The notes beneath the pieces are model-generated. The model was not told the DNA's origin, did no database searches, and saw nothing but the letters and a program-made list of their open reading frames with translations. Of a stretch of DNA of 64,000 nucleotides, positions 52,309 through 64,000 are shown piece after piece. Origin of the DNA: Pezicula radicicola (Eukaryota > Ascomycota > Leotiomycetes > Helotiales > Dermateaceae); NCBI GenBank assembly GCA_003008705.1, contig PDUO01000058.1, positions 128,263 to 192,262 of the forward strand. The letters run 5' to 3'. Each line of letters opens with the position of its first letter. The first letter of the stretch is position 1. Made by a program: the position numbers and the translations under genes.

Positions 52309-53718
52309 CTATGCAACAACCTCATCAATACATCTCACAATAATCTCAAACAGATCCAAACCTCTCAGCTCACTCCCCAACTCCCTAGCTCTATCCCCAT
52401 ACCTAGAATTCCCCAAAATCTCCTCCACAGCCACAAGTACATCTTGTTCCTTCGGTCTCTTCGTTCTAAGATTGATACCAACACCCGAATATTCCGCACG
52501 CGCAGCTACCTCTGGTTTATCCTCTGTTTCTCCAGCAATGATTATGGGTACACCATTACTAACAGATTGCAAGAATCCACCATAACCACCATTGCTGATA
52601 AAGACATCCGCGTAAGGAAGTATTTCGTGATAAGGGATAAAATTCGCGATTCGTGCATTGTAGGGGATTTCTGTGTTAGGTGGCAATGAAGTTTCTTTGG
52701 AGCCAAGTGCGACAACTACCAAGGTATTAGGTCGATCTCTGAGTGCGTTGAGTGTAGGTATTATAACGTCCGAGTAGTTGAGTGCCACAGTTCCTTGGGA
52801 GACGAAAATAACGTGTTTCTTTTCTGGGTTGAGGGGGATTTCGGACCACCATTGTGGTTTATCTTGCCAGGCAGTTTCGTGACTGTGTGGGATCGTTCCA
52901 CCGAAGATTATACTGGATGGTGCATCGCTGCGTGGGTATTCGAGAGCCGGATGACAGAGTTGAATAAAGCGGTCCGATAGAAGACACAGAGCGTCGAAGA
53001 TAAAGTGTGGACATTTTGACGCTCCAGTACTCTGTAAAACAGACTGGAAATCCTGCTGTGCCTCTGCAAATAGTTCCTCTTGAACCGTTTTCCTCAACGC
53101 AATGTTTCGATAACGTCCTTCTTTGGTGTTATCAGGCAACAAGCCCAAACCAAACGGGGCTGTATCAACACTCGATAAAGGCAACGGAATTCCCCCAAAC
53201 GAAATCAACCTCTCCGGCTGCAACTCTGGCTCACAAGCCCCAAGTTTCAACGGAATAGCTCCCCAAAAAAGACTCTCATTCAAAACCACAACCGATCTTT
53301 TCTCATCCCGTTCTTTAAACCCCCTCAAAACACTCATCACACTCTTGAACTGCGCAGCGATGGGCGGGATAAAGACCTTCCTCAGATCAAAAGCCATCTT
53401 TTCTATACCCTCAGGGATCTCATCTTTTCGAGGATGAAGATCCGCAATGTCGCCTTCTAGGAAAACATCTGCACCGTCTAGTAAAGGTGCGAATCTGGCA
53501 CCTGTACTCTCGATAAAATGACGATGGGATGTTACATTGAGGAATGTGACGTCGAAACCGCGCTTTGTGAGATCTTTTGCTATGGCTCCCGCGGCTACTA
53601 GGTGACTATGTGCTGGGATTGCGCAGATGAGTATGAAGGGTTTATTACCATTGTTGGAGGTTGTTGAGGTCGAGGTTACTTTTGCGTTTGTGCTTGAGTT
53701 TGCGTTTCTGTCTGCCAT
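52309..53718 (-). CDS. UDP-glycosyltransferase (GT1, MGT-like), intronless
   Basis: 469-aa GT1 glycosyltransferase in one exon, starting at 53718. The N-terminal acceptor domain opens FILICAIPAHSHLVAAGAIAKDL, quoted as AIPAHSHLVAAGAIAKDL, with the catalytic His in the PAHSH position. The UDP-sugar domain contains KKHVIFVSQGTVA, then NARIANFIPYHEILPYADVFISNGGYGG (the HGG of plant enzymes reads NGG), and GVPIIIAGETEDKPEVAARAEY. It resembles bacterial macrolide and fungal detoxifying transferases more than plant-type ones, and is unlike the six-exon enzyme at 27-29 kb. Probable role: glycosylation of a small lipophilic molecule, toxin or xenobiotic. Confidence 0.92.
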   Translation of the reverse strand: MADRNANSSTNAKVTSTSTTSNNGNKPFILICAIPAHSHLVAAGAIAKDLTKRGFDVTFLNVTSHRHFIESTGARFAPLLDGADVFLEGDIADLHPRKDEIPEGIEKMAFDLRKVFIPPIAAQFKSVMSVLRGFKERDEKRSVVVLNESLFWGAIPLKLGACEPELQPERLISFGGIPLPLSSVDTAPFGLGLLPDNTKEGRYRNIALRKTVQEELFAEAQQDFQSVLQSTGASKCPHFIFDALCLLSDRFIQLCHPALEYPRSDAPSSIIFGGTIPHSHETAWQDKPQWWSEIPLNPEKKHVIFVSQGTVALNYSDVIIPTLNALRDRPNTLVVVALGSKETSLPPNTEIPYNARIANFIPYHEILPYADVFISNGGYGGFLQSVSNGVPIIIAGETEDKPEVAARAEYSGVGINLRTKRPKEQDVLVAVEEILGNSRYGDRARELGSELRGLDLFEIIVRCIDEVVA

Positions 53719-54017
53719 GGCGCATTAGACTTGTAAAGGAGATTTCATGACGACATGAAGCTAACTTTAATAATGGGGGTTGTCTGTTCTGATTGACATG
53801 TTGTTGATTAAGTTGGAAGATGGAAGATGGAAGAATATTAAGATGTTTGAGGAGGTCAGTGGATGAATCTAGGGAGGAAGAAGCAAGGGGTTGACCAATT
53901 ATTTATAAGCCTCGGGTGGTTGATGTATGTTTCCGGTTGTCACATTATCCAGCTCGCTCGCTTATCGCTTTGTGGGGCTAGCTTTCTCCCCTTTTTCTCT
54001 CGGTTACGGACTTCGGG

Positions 54018-54290
54018 CTCGCCATTGACACGTACTCTCAGTAGGAGAAATAAGCTGCCGCTTCGGGGCACACTCTACCCTACTAAAACACCTACGAAAA
54101 CACCCACCAAAAATTAATAAAATAACAAAAGAATTATAGACTTTCAATTCGAGATGTATCTAATTAAAGTAACTAAATTTTAACTAATTATATTTGATAG
54201 TTATTTAGTTAGTCAATTGTTTTGATGGTGGTGGTCTGTGCACGAAGCGGCAGCTTATTTCTCCTACTGAGAGCACGTACGAAGGCGAGC
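54018..54290. mobile_element. MITE-like element with 31-bp perfect inverted repeats
   Basis: Two perfect 31-bp inverted copies lie at 54035-54065 and 54243-54273, both carrying AGTAGGAGAAATAAGCTGCC in one orientation. Partial similarity extends outward to CTCGCC/GGCGAG at 54018 and 54290. The 170 bp between them are AT-rich and contain no open frame. Size, long terminal inverted repeats and lack of coding fit a non-autonomous DNA element. No clear target-site duplication was identified. Confidence 0.65.
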
Positions 54291-54938
54291 GGGAGAATTT
54301 AGGCTGAACAATTGGATACCGATATCGCTCTGGGTCCTGTAAAGAAGTCTTGGAAAGTGAATGAGGTATTTTTTTATTTGCTGGAGGTCCTAGAAAATAC
54401 CTTGTCCACAACCCTTGAACATCTTATCTTGTATGCATAATTTCCTGTCCCCCAACTCCTCTTAGCGACGAGAGTACAAAGCAAAATGTAGTTAAGTCGC
54501 GACACAAAACTTGCTAGTCCCGCTCAAGCGCTAAATTATCCAAGCCTCTGAATTTCCTTATTGTGTGACGAGCTGTTCGGAAAACGAAGCAAGCGCTTGA
54601 CGAGTTCTGGTTGTTGTCGGAAAGAAGGACGTTAGCTGAATAGGCAAAATGCTGATAATGCGACTGGCGGCGGCTTGAAGAACCAGGAGAGTGCTATCGA
54701 AGGCCAGCTTCAAGCAATCAACCTGCACACAGCAATATCAGCTTCAGAACCCAGCCATAACAAATGTCTCAAAGCTAAAGAAATTCCTTACCCAGTTCAT
54801 CCCCTCTATGATATCTTCCACTCCAAAAAATGACCTAAGCTCCCAGCCCCAACCCCTATCCTCACCATCACATAGGACTCTAAACCAGACAAACACCTAA
54901 ACTCCCAAACCCCCTTCAGAATCCCTCTCCCAGCGCCC
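54291..54938. other. Intergenic region
   Basis: About 650 bp with no recognised gene. Confidence 0.35.
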
Positions 54939-55298
54939 CTAAAGCCCAACCATAACGCCCCTAATAAACTCAGCCAGTCCTTGACAAAACTCCCCCTGCA
55001 TCTGACAAAGTTGCGCCATCTCCAAATGAAGTTGAAACTGACGTTCATACAATTCAACCTGTCGTTCGTGAATTTGAATTCGAGCTGTCTCGCGAGAATC
55101 GTTTTGAGTTGATACACGAGAATCATTATTCTGAACTGGTATGCGAGCCTCCTCCTCTTGTCTCGCCAACCCCTTCTGTTGCTCATTGAGATTAGCGAGT
55201 TGTTGCATTAGCTTGGCATGTTGTTGTTGTAGTTGGATGTTGCAACGGCTGAGGTCGGCTTGCATTTCTGTGATTGAGGGAGGGATGCGATGGTCCAT
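54939..55298 (-). CDS. Small Gln/Glu-rich coiled-coil protein
   Basis: Single-exon frame of 119 aa from an ATG at 55298. It contains heptad-like runs (IQLQQQHAKLMQQLANL, RQVELYERQFQLHLEMAQL) expected to form a coiled coil and ends with a hydrophobic GLAEFIRGVMVGL. No family recognised. The composition is protein-like and the frame uncluttered, but a chance open frame is possible. Confidence 0.4.
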   Translation of the reverse strand: MDHRIPPSITEMQADLSRCNIQLQQQHAKLMQQLANLNEQQKGLARQEEEARIPVQNNDSRVSTQNDSRETARIQIHERQVELYERQFQLHLEMAQLCQMQGEFCQGLAEFIRGVMVGL

Positions 55299-56286
55299 TA
55301 TTGGTTGCTTTGCTGGGTTTCTGGGTTGATGGGTTGGTAGTAAGAGCGTGTTGTGTTGTTAGGTTGCGCCTGGTTGTAGGAAAGAGCAAGACACAACCTG
55401 CCTTGCGTGCTAGTACAATAGTAATTTCTGGTCAATACACGTGCTCCCAAAGAAATCAATAGGTAGATGTAAACCATGTGGACTATTACAATACCTTAGT
55501 GAATTACATTTCCGACTCAGTGTCAACGTCACATCATATAATCCCTCAAGCACTCAAAGGGCATTAATCATTCCGTATAATTATTTCTTGGAAGTTCAAT
55601 ACCTTTATTATTCTTCCATGTCGCCTTCAATTCCAGCAGTTACAAGTGTAATGTCCGAAACTCAAGAACATAGAGCTCTATGAAAGTACAAAGTGTATCT
55701 TTAGCCAAAGAAACCATTAACATGCATCTTGAAGTTAGAGAATTGCAGTGAAAGCCATGAATGAGAGTCGGTGAGCAGAGACAAATGTGGTCAAATGAAA
55801 AGATCACTGCAACAAACATGAATTGTATGAAACCCTCCATCTAACAAAGGAAAAGTATTATGTCACAAAAGCCAGTGGCATACCGTATGAAGTCACCAAA
55901 AAGCTCAAAAGGTCGTTGGAAAGAGTGCAAGTTCAAGAAACTAGGCCAACCGGAATCGCAGATGGTGACAGAATCGACCCGCATGAGAACGAAAGATACT
56001 GTCACTGATACTGAGGGCTGAATACTATGCCGCTGTGCCGATGAAGAATGAATAAACTCCATGAAAAGCCACAGACATATTATATCAAAGGCATCGACAA
56101 AATCGTTACTGAGAGGACGAAAAACATAGAATGCTCAAGCACAAAACGTGCAGACAGAAACATTCTACGTGGGCGACGTCAGCTTCCAAAACAGTTTAAC
56201 AAAAGAAGAAAATTCTAAGACATACCATAGCCGCCATCCAACCTAATTGAATAACAACTTGATACTAACTTCTTGTTGAACAATAT
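55299..56286. other. Intergenic region
   Basis: About 1 kb with short open frames only. No gene recognised. Confidence 0.35.
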
Positions 56287-57441
56287 CTATCGATACAGTG
56301 ATTCGTTCATATGTGGCCCAGTTCCACCTTCGCAAGGACATGGTCGTCTTCGAATGGGTCGTCTTGAAGGTTGAGGTATACTAAACTTTGTTCTAATGAA
56401 GCCACGCTCACGATCACGTTTATCCATCCAGGCAGAGAACTTTTCTCCCCAGCAGCATACCCATTCAAGGCAGTTGTCCCACTCGTAAGCTCCCCCGAGC
56501 TGTTTCATATCGAACTCATTCTGGAAAATTGGCTTAGAAAATGAGTTGTGTGAGATTGGGGGCTCTGAGCTTGATGGAGTTGCGAACGGAGGATGGATAA
56601 GTGATGGCTGGGTTTTGATAACTGTCTGGGTGCTACCTTGGGACTTGGCTTGATCATGTGCAACTGACGTTGGGACATATGGAGGTGGCGGTGATAGGTA
56701 TTGATGGTAGGTAGGGGGTAGCGCCTGCTCACCTTTTGAACTAGGCGTTGGGGGATATGATGCATGCTTGTAAGGTTCAGTATTGAAGTTGAGTTGATTT
56801 TGACCTGTGGGTGCTGCCCGACCATGTCCTTCGATACCGAATCCGCCACTCGTACCAGAGGTCGCAGCCAAAGGATTGTTGGAATCAGATGTTGAACCGA
56901 GACTTCCCTGCTCACTGTCGCCCAGTGTGAAGTCCTGGCGATAGTATTCAACCCATTCAATCCATCGAAAGGGTAGTCCTTTTTCAATTCGTTCCAAGTA
57001 CGGCTTGTCAAATGTCATACGCTTTTGTTCGGCTTGTGCGTCAGTGAGAGCAGGGTTGCACCTACGCAACGCATATGCCATACCGTCGAGCACATTGTTG
57101 TTAACACACAGCTGGTGTTTACTTTCCGCATTAAATGTTGTATTGCAATTATAAATGTATTCCATGATGGCCTTCCACTCTTGCAGAGTGAGTTGGGTCT
57201 CGGACTAAAACGGGTCTCGAGTCAGCTTAGGTATTGATAAACAGTGATGTTATGGTAAGGCGACAATTAACTGTACCTTCTGGGTGGTATCGTTTGCCTG
57301 TTTCCACAATTGATTGTCGTGCGTCTGACTTGAGCTCGGGCTCATGCTCGGTGGCATTTGGAGTAGATCACCTCGAGGAACAGCTTTGATAAATTCTCGT
57401 TCAAGATCGGACCAGATTTTGTTTATTTCTCTGGGATTCAT
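56287..57441 (-). CDS. Hypothetical protein with Pro-rich middle region
   Basis: 360 aa in two exons (57277-57441 and 56287-57204) joined by a 72-nt intron with donor GTACAG and acceptor TTTTAG. The first 140 residues are probably folded and helical (IWSDLEREFIKAV, LTLQEWKAIMEYIYNC, RRCNPALTDAQAEQKRM). The middle is Ser/Pro/Gly-rich and disordered. The C-terminus contains WDNCLEWVCCWGEKFSAWMD followed by an Arg/Pro-rich tail. No known domain was recognised. The splice junction keeps the frame and both exons look coding, so the gene model is credible. Confidence 0.6.
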
Positions 57442-57958
57442 TGCGACGGTGTCCTTGTTGTGCCGGCTTGTAGTTGAGGAGTCTTGGTCGAAAGGTTGCG
57501 ATTGTTTTGTGTTGTAAAGTTGAAGGTTGAAAGTTGAGAGCGTAAGGTGTGTTGAATACCTGGGCAAAGACGCCTAATTTTTACAGTCAAGCGAGGAAGG
57601 CGCTGGTGTGTTTGTAAACAAAAGTGGCAGTACTGATTTGGTGAATCAAATATTGGTGGCGGACAAATTTTCTCAGTTATCTAGTTATAAGAGATCATTC
57701 TAACTAGGGAAAGTGAGTTACCCAAATCAACTGAGTTGCTCAAGTCCATGTATCTGAATAGATCTATTCAAAATGATCTCTTATGAACCAATTCACGCGG
57801 TATGTGTCGATGAGTTCATGAATCCCTCGAACTCATTAATTCCTGCCGAACCGTGCTGGATTATTTAGAATGAGTTACCCAAGAAGTGAGTTACTCAAAT
57901 TAATTTACCTAAAGGCATGAATTTGACAGCAATCTTGAATTAACACTAACTTCAATTT
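57442..57958. other. Intergenic region with repeat block
   Basis: 517 bp, includes the inverted repeat described separately. No gene. Confidence 0.4.
57684..57788. repeat. Inverted repeat arms around a GAGTTAC-type repeat
   Basis: Arms at 57684-57699 and 57772-57788 are inverted copies (core AAGAGATCATT / AATGATCTCTT) with one base of difference in length. The stem contains GAGTTACCCAAA and GAGTTGCTCAAG, and two further GAGTTACYCAA units occur at about 57871-57900. Similar units occur near 20690 and 41980. It may be a small mobile element or remnant. Confidence 0.4.
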
Positions 57959-59146
57959 CTACGAGAGGTCATCAACTAGCGACCTCCCACAAGGCCTCAA
58001 TCCCCGCCCGTTAATCAAAGCAAATTCCTCCTCTTCATAATCTCTCCATCTGTGCAACCTCCCATTAATTGCACTCCTCGCTCTCATGATTGAAGGCGAA
58101 CTCGAAGGGTCTAAGAATATCTGCTTCAAAACATCCGCCGCTCTCCTCTTGCCTACTCCACTATACCTAACGTATTCTTCTATGCGATCTGTAATCATCA
58201 TAGCCCATCTGCAATCAAATCCTATTCCAAGGAAGTCCTGCTGCATGAAGTGCCAATGCCCCCGATATTCTAGCCACTGCAAAGAGGTGACTTTCTTACT
58301 AAAGTCGTCGAGGGCGATATACAAGGGTCGAAAAGCACCAGTTGCTCTGGTTGGATTATCAGGGTCAAAAGAGAAGTCGAGAGGTCTGGTATCGTAGTCT
58401 TCATCGACGGTGAGAGAGGGTTGGGTACGGCTAATGTATCGTTCATATTCTTTTCTTTCGTACGACCGAGGATCATTTGTGTTGGCCACCAGAAAAAAGA
58501 TAGCTGTTAAGAGGGAAGTAAAGTGCCGTTTGATGATTTCTGTAAGTATTGGCATGGCCAAGCTGTACTCTTCAGTATTGTTCCCATAAATTTGCATGTG
58601 TCGAATAGTTGCAGTGTTCTGTGGACCAATTTGTTTGATGAAGGCAACGTGACTGAGCTCCGAGAGATAACATGGTATGTCCTTCAATCGGAATAGGTTG
58701 GTAATTGGCTGCATGAGGTGCTTGTCGTTTTCTCTGAAAAATCGATATTTGGGTGCATAAGATTCTCGGGAAAGGTTGACCGCGAAGACATTGTTGCTGT
58801 ATAGAAAATGAGAGCCTTCCTCAGCAATCTGTCTGCATGTTTGCAGAATGGCAGCATGGATGTTTCCTGAACTATTTCGTGCACCTTTCGCAGGTGCCAG
58901 TCCCTGTCCATCGCCTTTATTATACCGTACATATGGAGCATAGCCATCCAGTCGTCTTTGAAGGCTATCGACAACCTGCACAGCATGAAGTTTACCATCT
59001 GCCGTACAATTAAGCAAGAGTTGTTCGTAAACCTGAAGTCGTACTTCAGCAGCCAGGTCAAGGAAGCCAATCTTTTTCCTTTCGTTGCGCAGCTTTAGTG
59101 CTGCGACAGAGGGATCTTGGTCTTTCGTAGAATAATAGGTAAGCAT
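57959..59146 (-). CDS. F-box/2EXR-like protein
   Basis: 395-aa intronless protein. Residues about 27-45 (GFLDLAAEVRLQVYEQLLL) match the LPxEVRxxIYExLL motif found at the start of many fungal F-box-like and 2EXR proteins; AAILQTCRQIAEEGSHFLYSNNVF, here AILQTCRQIAEEGSHFLY, is the usual following block. The remainder contains a conserved-looking helical middle (about 190-330) but no catalytic motifs. Such proteins are very numerous in filamentous ascomycetes and mostly uncharacterised; a role in ubiquitin ligase complexes is possible but unproven here. Confidence 0.75.
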   Translation of the reverse strand: MLTYYSTKDQDPSVAALKLRNERKKIGFLDLAAEVRLQVYEQLLLNCTADGKLHAVQVVDSLQRRLDGYAPYVRYNKGDGQGLAPAKGARNSSGNIHAAILQTCRQIAEEGSHFLYSNNVFAVNLSRESYAPKYRFFRENDKHLMQPITNLFRLKDIPCYLSELSHVAFIKQIGPQNTATIRHMQIYGNNTEEYSLAMPILTEIIKRHFTSLLTAIFFLVANTNDPRSYERKEYERYISRTQPSLTVDEDYDTRPLDFSFDPDNPTRATGAFRPLYIALDDFSKKVTSLQWLEYRGHWHFMQQDFLGIGFDCRWAMMITDRIEEYVRYSGVGKRRAADVLKQIFLDPSSSPSIMRARSAINGRLHRWRDYEEEEFALINGRGLRPCGRSLVDDLS

Positions 59147-59911
59147 TTAACTGAATAGCATTGTCTAAACATCAAAGACAAACTTACCAGCCAAGTTCAG
59201 ATTTTTTAGCCACCAGCAAGTAGGAAGATCCATCTTTAGTAGCGACCGCAAGACTCACAAGTCAAGATAAGAGACTAAAAATATTAGTTCGCTCTCCGAC
59301 AAGCTCGAAGTAGACTGCCAGGGTACAAATGCTGAAGAATGACTGGGCTTTTTAATAGACATAAGAAGAAACCTTTGGATAGCTACGAAGGGCAAGGTAT
59401 ATACTCAATTGCCTTTGTGCATTGTTTCCAATGTGGTTGTTGGGGGTTGTTCCTTCTCTTTGTTCTTTCGAAGCGAGAATGCTCTTGTATCCGCACTCGG
59501 ATTGGTATGGTAGTACGCAAGCAGTTATTTTCAATCTGGAATAAGAAGAATTAAGGGTAAAATGTTGTCAATAGGTAATAGGTAGTATGAAAATGTCGAA
59601 TGCAGACGGGAATATTGTTTTCAAAGGTAAGGAAGTACTAAGTGGAAGGTGGTATCCACTAGCTTGTCACGTGGTATGGACCCGCTTTACTAACTCGATC
59701 ACAAGCTTAGAAGACAACCAAAAAAAAGAGAAAAAACATACAAAAAAAAAGGAATAGCTCCGAATTAATCAAATAACCTCCATTCTACTAGTTCCTTAAG
59801 AGAAATTATGTAGCCTCAAAAAATGCTATCACTTTTGTACAATTCGCCCACCAGGTCTGTAAAAAAAAAAGGATTCAAAAACATGGCAAAAAAGAATATT
59901 TGTTTGAAAGT
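59147..59911. other. Intergenic region
   Basis: 765 bp with A-rich tracts (59725-59750). No protein gene recognised. Confidence 0.4.
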
Positions 59912-59983
59912 TAGCAACACCCCGTTTCGATCGGGGGACCTCCGGGTTATGAGCCCGGCGCGCTTCCGCTGCGCCATGTTGCT
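59912..59983 (-). tRNA. Initiator tRNA-Met (CAT)
   Basis: 72-nt, intronless cloverleaf on the minus strand. Acceptor stem AGCAACA pairs with TGTTGCT and the discriminator is A. The D stem is GCGC/GCGC; the anticodon stem CCGGG/CCCGG encloses CTCATAA (anticodon CAT) and includes the three G-C pairs of initiators. The T arm is CCCCG/CGGGG with loop ATCGAAA. The A1-T72 pair and A at positions 54 and 60 of the T loop identify the cytoplasmic initiator, not the elongator. Confidence 0.93.
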
Positions 59984-60337
59984 TTGTTTGCAGGTGTTTG
60001 TTGAAGAGTAGCTGCTTGTTCAAATTTATGTAGTACAACATAAGTTGTGGGTACTTGGTGTGAGTCATACAGAAAATTTGCTCCCTAATGTGTTAAGCGA
60101 GAAATGCTAAGCTTGACGAAAACGACTCTTAGGAATTCATTCTTCGCAATATGGTCGCATTATTATCAAAGATTAGAAGGGATATATATCTCGACGTTTT
60201 CATTTGCAATGCCTCAGTATTGCCACGTTGAAAGTGCGAGACCTTTAATTTTAATTTTCATAGTTCTACTAGCTCAATTGCTCTAGCAAACTACATCTCT
60301 CCCTTGCTCTAAGACGACCCTCCAAACCCCAAGCTCC
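59984..60337. other. Intergenic region
   Basis: About 350 bp downstream of the sugar transporter (transcribed leftwards). No gene recognised. Confidence 0.4.
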
Positions 60338-62206
60338 TCAAAGCACTTCCCTCCCTCCATCAGTATGATGCTCAACCCCATAATCCTTCACAACACCATT
60401 GAAATCATCATGCGCAATCTCCTCCAAGCTCAAGCCTTTAGTTTCCTGCAGGAAGAAGAACGTGGTTATGGCGATCACGGCATCGAAGAGACCCCAGAGG
60501 AGGAAAGTTCCCCTGATTATAGTCTCAGCAAAATTCCAAAGTCTAAAAAGATGCATAGGAGATACTTACCAGCCTAGATTTGTGATCATGTACGGGGTCG
60601 TAAGTGAGAAGACGAAGTTGAAAAGCCATTGTGAGGAGACTCCTACTGCGATACCAGCTTCTCGAATGCGGGTCGGGAAAATTCTGATGATTATCAGTAT
60701 TAATCCACGTTCTTTTTGAAGTATGTCAGGACCCAACACTTACTCAGAAACATAAGGCCAAGGCAATGGACCCCAGCTCATATTGTACGCAATGACAAAC
60801 ATGTAGATGAGCGCTACAGTTGCAATACCGCTAGAAGAAACATTTCCGGTTCCTTGCGGAGGCTTGTTTTTTACCACGGCAGCAGTAGTGATTTGACAAG
60901 CTGCCATGAAAGCTGCACCCCATATCATGACCTGTCGTCGACCAATACGGTCTGACATGAATAGGACGAAGATACCACAGGCTACTACTTTGATAGCCCC
61001 AAAGATGGCTGTTAGGAGCAAATCTTTGTCGCCACCTCCAACTAGAAGTTTGAAGTACTGGGGGCCGAAATATGCGAAGGCCTGTTTAAGTTAGACATCT
61101 TGTCCATATATTTTATGATTGTAACTTACTGTCGCGCCGGTGGCTTGTTGAGCTGTAAACACTGCGAAGGATGTGAATATCCTTTTGAAGTTGTCTCGCT
61201 CGAGAAGTTCTGGGAACGTTAATTGACTCTATTCCAATAGCATTGCGTTAGACTGGACTGAGCGTACCTTTAAATTCCAGACCTTCAGTAGCTCTTCGCT
61301 CAATCTCTACTCCAATTCGAATCTCCTCCATCTCATCTATTGTGGCTTGGGAATCATCGGCACGAATCCACTTTAGAGATTCCCACGCCTCATCATGCCG
61401 TCCCTTCTTCGTCAACCATCGGGTACTTTCCTTCAGAGTGAGCATTCCAAGTCCAAGCAACGCGGCAGGGATTATCTGAAGACCGATAGGGATCTGCCAT
61501 TGTCGAGATTCAACAGGCATTGTCTTCAACACAGCGTAGTCAACCCAATAAGAGGTAAAGATTCCAAAGGTAAAAAACCACTGAAAGAAACTCCCAATCT
61601 GGCCTCTAAGTTCCTTTGGAGTCATCTCACTGCTATACATCGGCACAACCACTGTCGCAGCTCCAAGTCCTAGGCCTGCAACAATACGTCCGACATAAAA
61701 CGCTGCCATTGAGTGGGTGTTGATAGTCTCAATTATGGCGCCGATACAGAAGATTGCAGAGGAAATCATAAGCGACTTCCTCCTCCCCAGTTTATCCGTG
61801 ATGGGCCATATCAAAAGACAAGCGACGAATGCGCCGGCTTGTTGTAATCCTACGGCTAGGGAGTTTACTCGTGTAGCATGAGCTGTGGAGTATTGAAAGT
61901 CGTGCACGAATGACTTCAATGTCAAAACACCACCTGATGGCCATTAGCGTAAAAGATGAAATTAATAGCCGTTGAAAAAGTTACCAACTCTGGAGAAATC
62001 ATCAGTATAGACTCCTTATACTAAATCCAGATAGGTACAACTTACATGCCGCTGTCATAGCCAAATAAAAACCCACCCAAACAAACTACGCAACCAAGCC
62101 AATAAGCGCGAAGCTTCCCCAGAGAAATACCGCTCGTCGCCATGGTTTTAGCAGGAAGAAAAGGTTCTGTCTCCTCGGCGACTCCAGAATCCAGGTGGTT
62201 GTCCAT
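60338..62206 (-). CDS. MFS sugar transporter (quinate permease/QutD-like), seven exons with a micro-exon
   Basis: Twelve-helix sugar/quinate proton symporter, 512 aa. Exons on the minus strand: 62046-62206, 61985-61989 (5 nt), 61268-61933, 61130-61209, 60744-61081, 60570-60683 and 60338-60512. The 5-nt exon is needed to read FGYDSGIVGGVLTL across the first and third exons; the sum of all exons is a multiple of three. Family motifs: LGRRKSLM, GRIVAGLGLGAATVVVPMY, SSEMTPKELRG, ESRQWQIPI and DRIGRRQVMI; the usual PESPRWL reads KESTRWL. I take the ATG at 62206 as start; the frame stays open to 62455. Substrate probably a monosaccharide or quinate. Confidence 0.93.

Positions 62207-64000
<1,794 letters not shown>

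Noticed and set aside
59912..59983. Elongator tRNA-Met
   Set aside because: The A1-T72 pair, T loop ATCGAAA and three G-C pairs in the anticodon stem are initiator features.

Overview
The window looks like nuclear DNA of a filamentous ascomycete (Pezizomycotina, perhaps Leotiomycetes; the class is a guess). The genes are split by short introns of about 50-80 nt with GTRAGT-like donors, CTAAC/CTGAC-type branch sequences and AG acceptors. They include a velvet regulator, a haem peroxidase without targeting sequence, a DUF3176 membrane protein, a scytalone-dehydratase-like enzyme and a GH28 polygalacturonase. The genes are widely spaced, and much of the intervening DNA is AT-rich and contains broken genes.

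Layout. 1-6 kb: an MFS drug/polyamine-type transporter (cut by the window edge), a velvet-domain regulator and a cytochrome c peroxidase-like gene. 9-15 kb: two divergent protein kinases, a decayed RNA-exonuclease-like gene between them, and the C-terminal piece of a zinc-cluster transcription factor. 16-23 kb: a quinone-oxidoreductase-like gene with a frameshift, an alpha/beta hydrolase, a dead amidoligase gene and an endo-polygalacturonase. 24.8-32.3 kb: a Ulp1-like protease, a UDP-glycosyltransferase with a homopolymer frameshift, the vitamin B6 glutaminase subunit (SNO/PDX2), and a divergent lysophosphatidate acyltransferase. 33-42 kb: an O-fucosyltransferase-like gene, glycerol kinase and an aquaglyceroporin. 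42.6-49 kb: an allantoate-permease-type MFS transporter, a divergent scytalone-dehydratase-like / short-chain reductase pair, and a truncated MFS transporter. 49-64 kb: a DUF3176 membrane protein, a second UDP-glycosyltransferase, a small inverted-repeat element, three proteins without a known function, an initiator tRNA-Met, a seven-exon sugar transporter with a 5-nt micro-exon, and a sulfatase that runs off the right edge.

Possible functional links. Glycerol kinase and the aquaglyceroporin lie about 2.6 kb apart and could together take up and trap glycerol. The scytalone-dehydratase-like and reductase genes start back to back across 272 bp and are probably co-regulated. The truncated transporter beside them suggests a small, partly eroded metabolic module.

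Exon boundaries were worked out by hand from splice signals and frame continuity. Coordinates of pseudogenes are approximate. At least two genes carry single-base frame breaks and one N lies in a C-tract, so some breaks may be sequencing errors rather than mutations.
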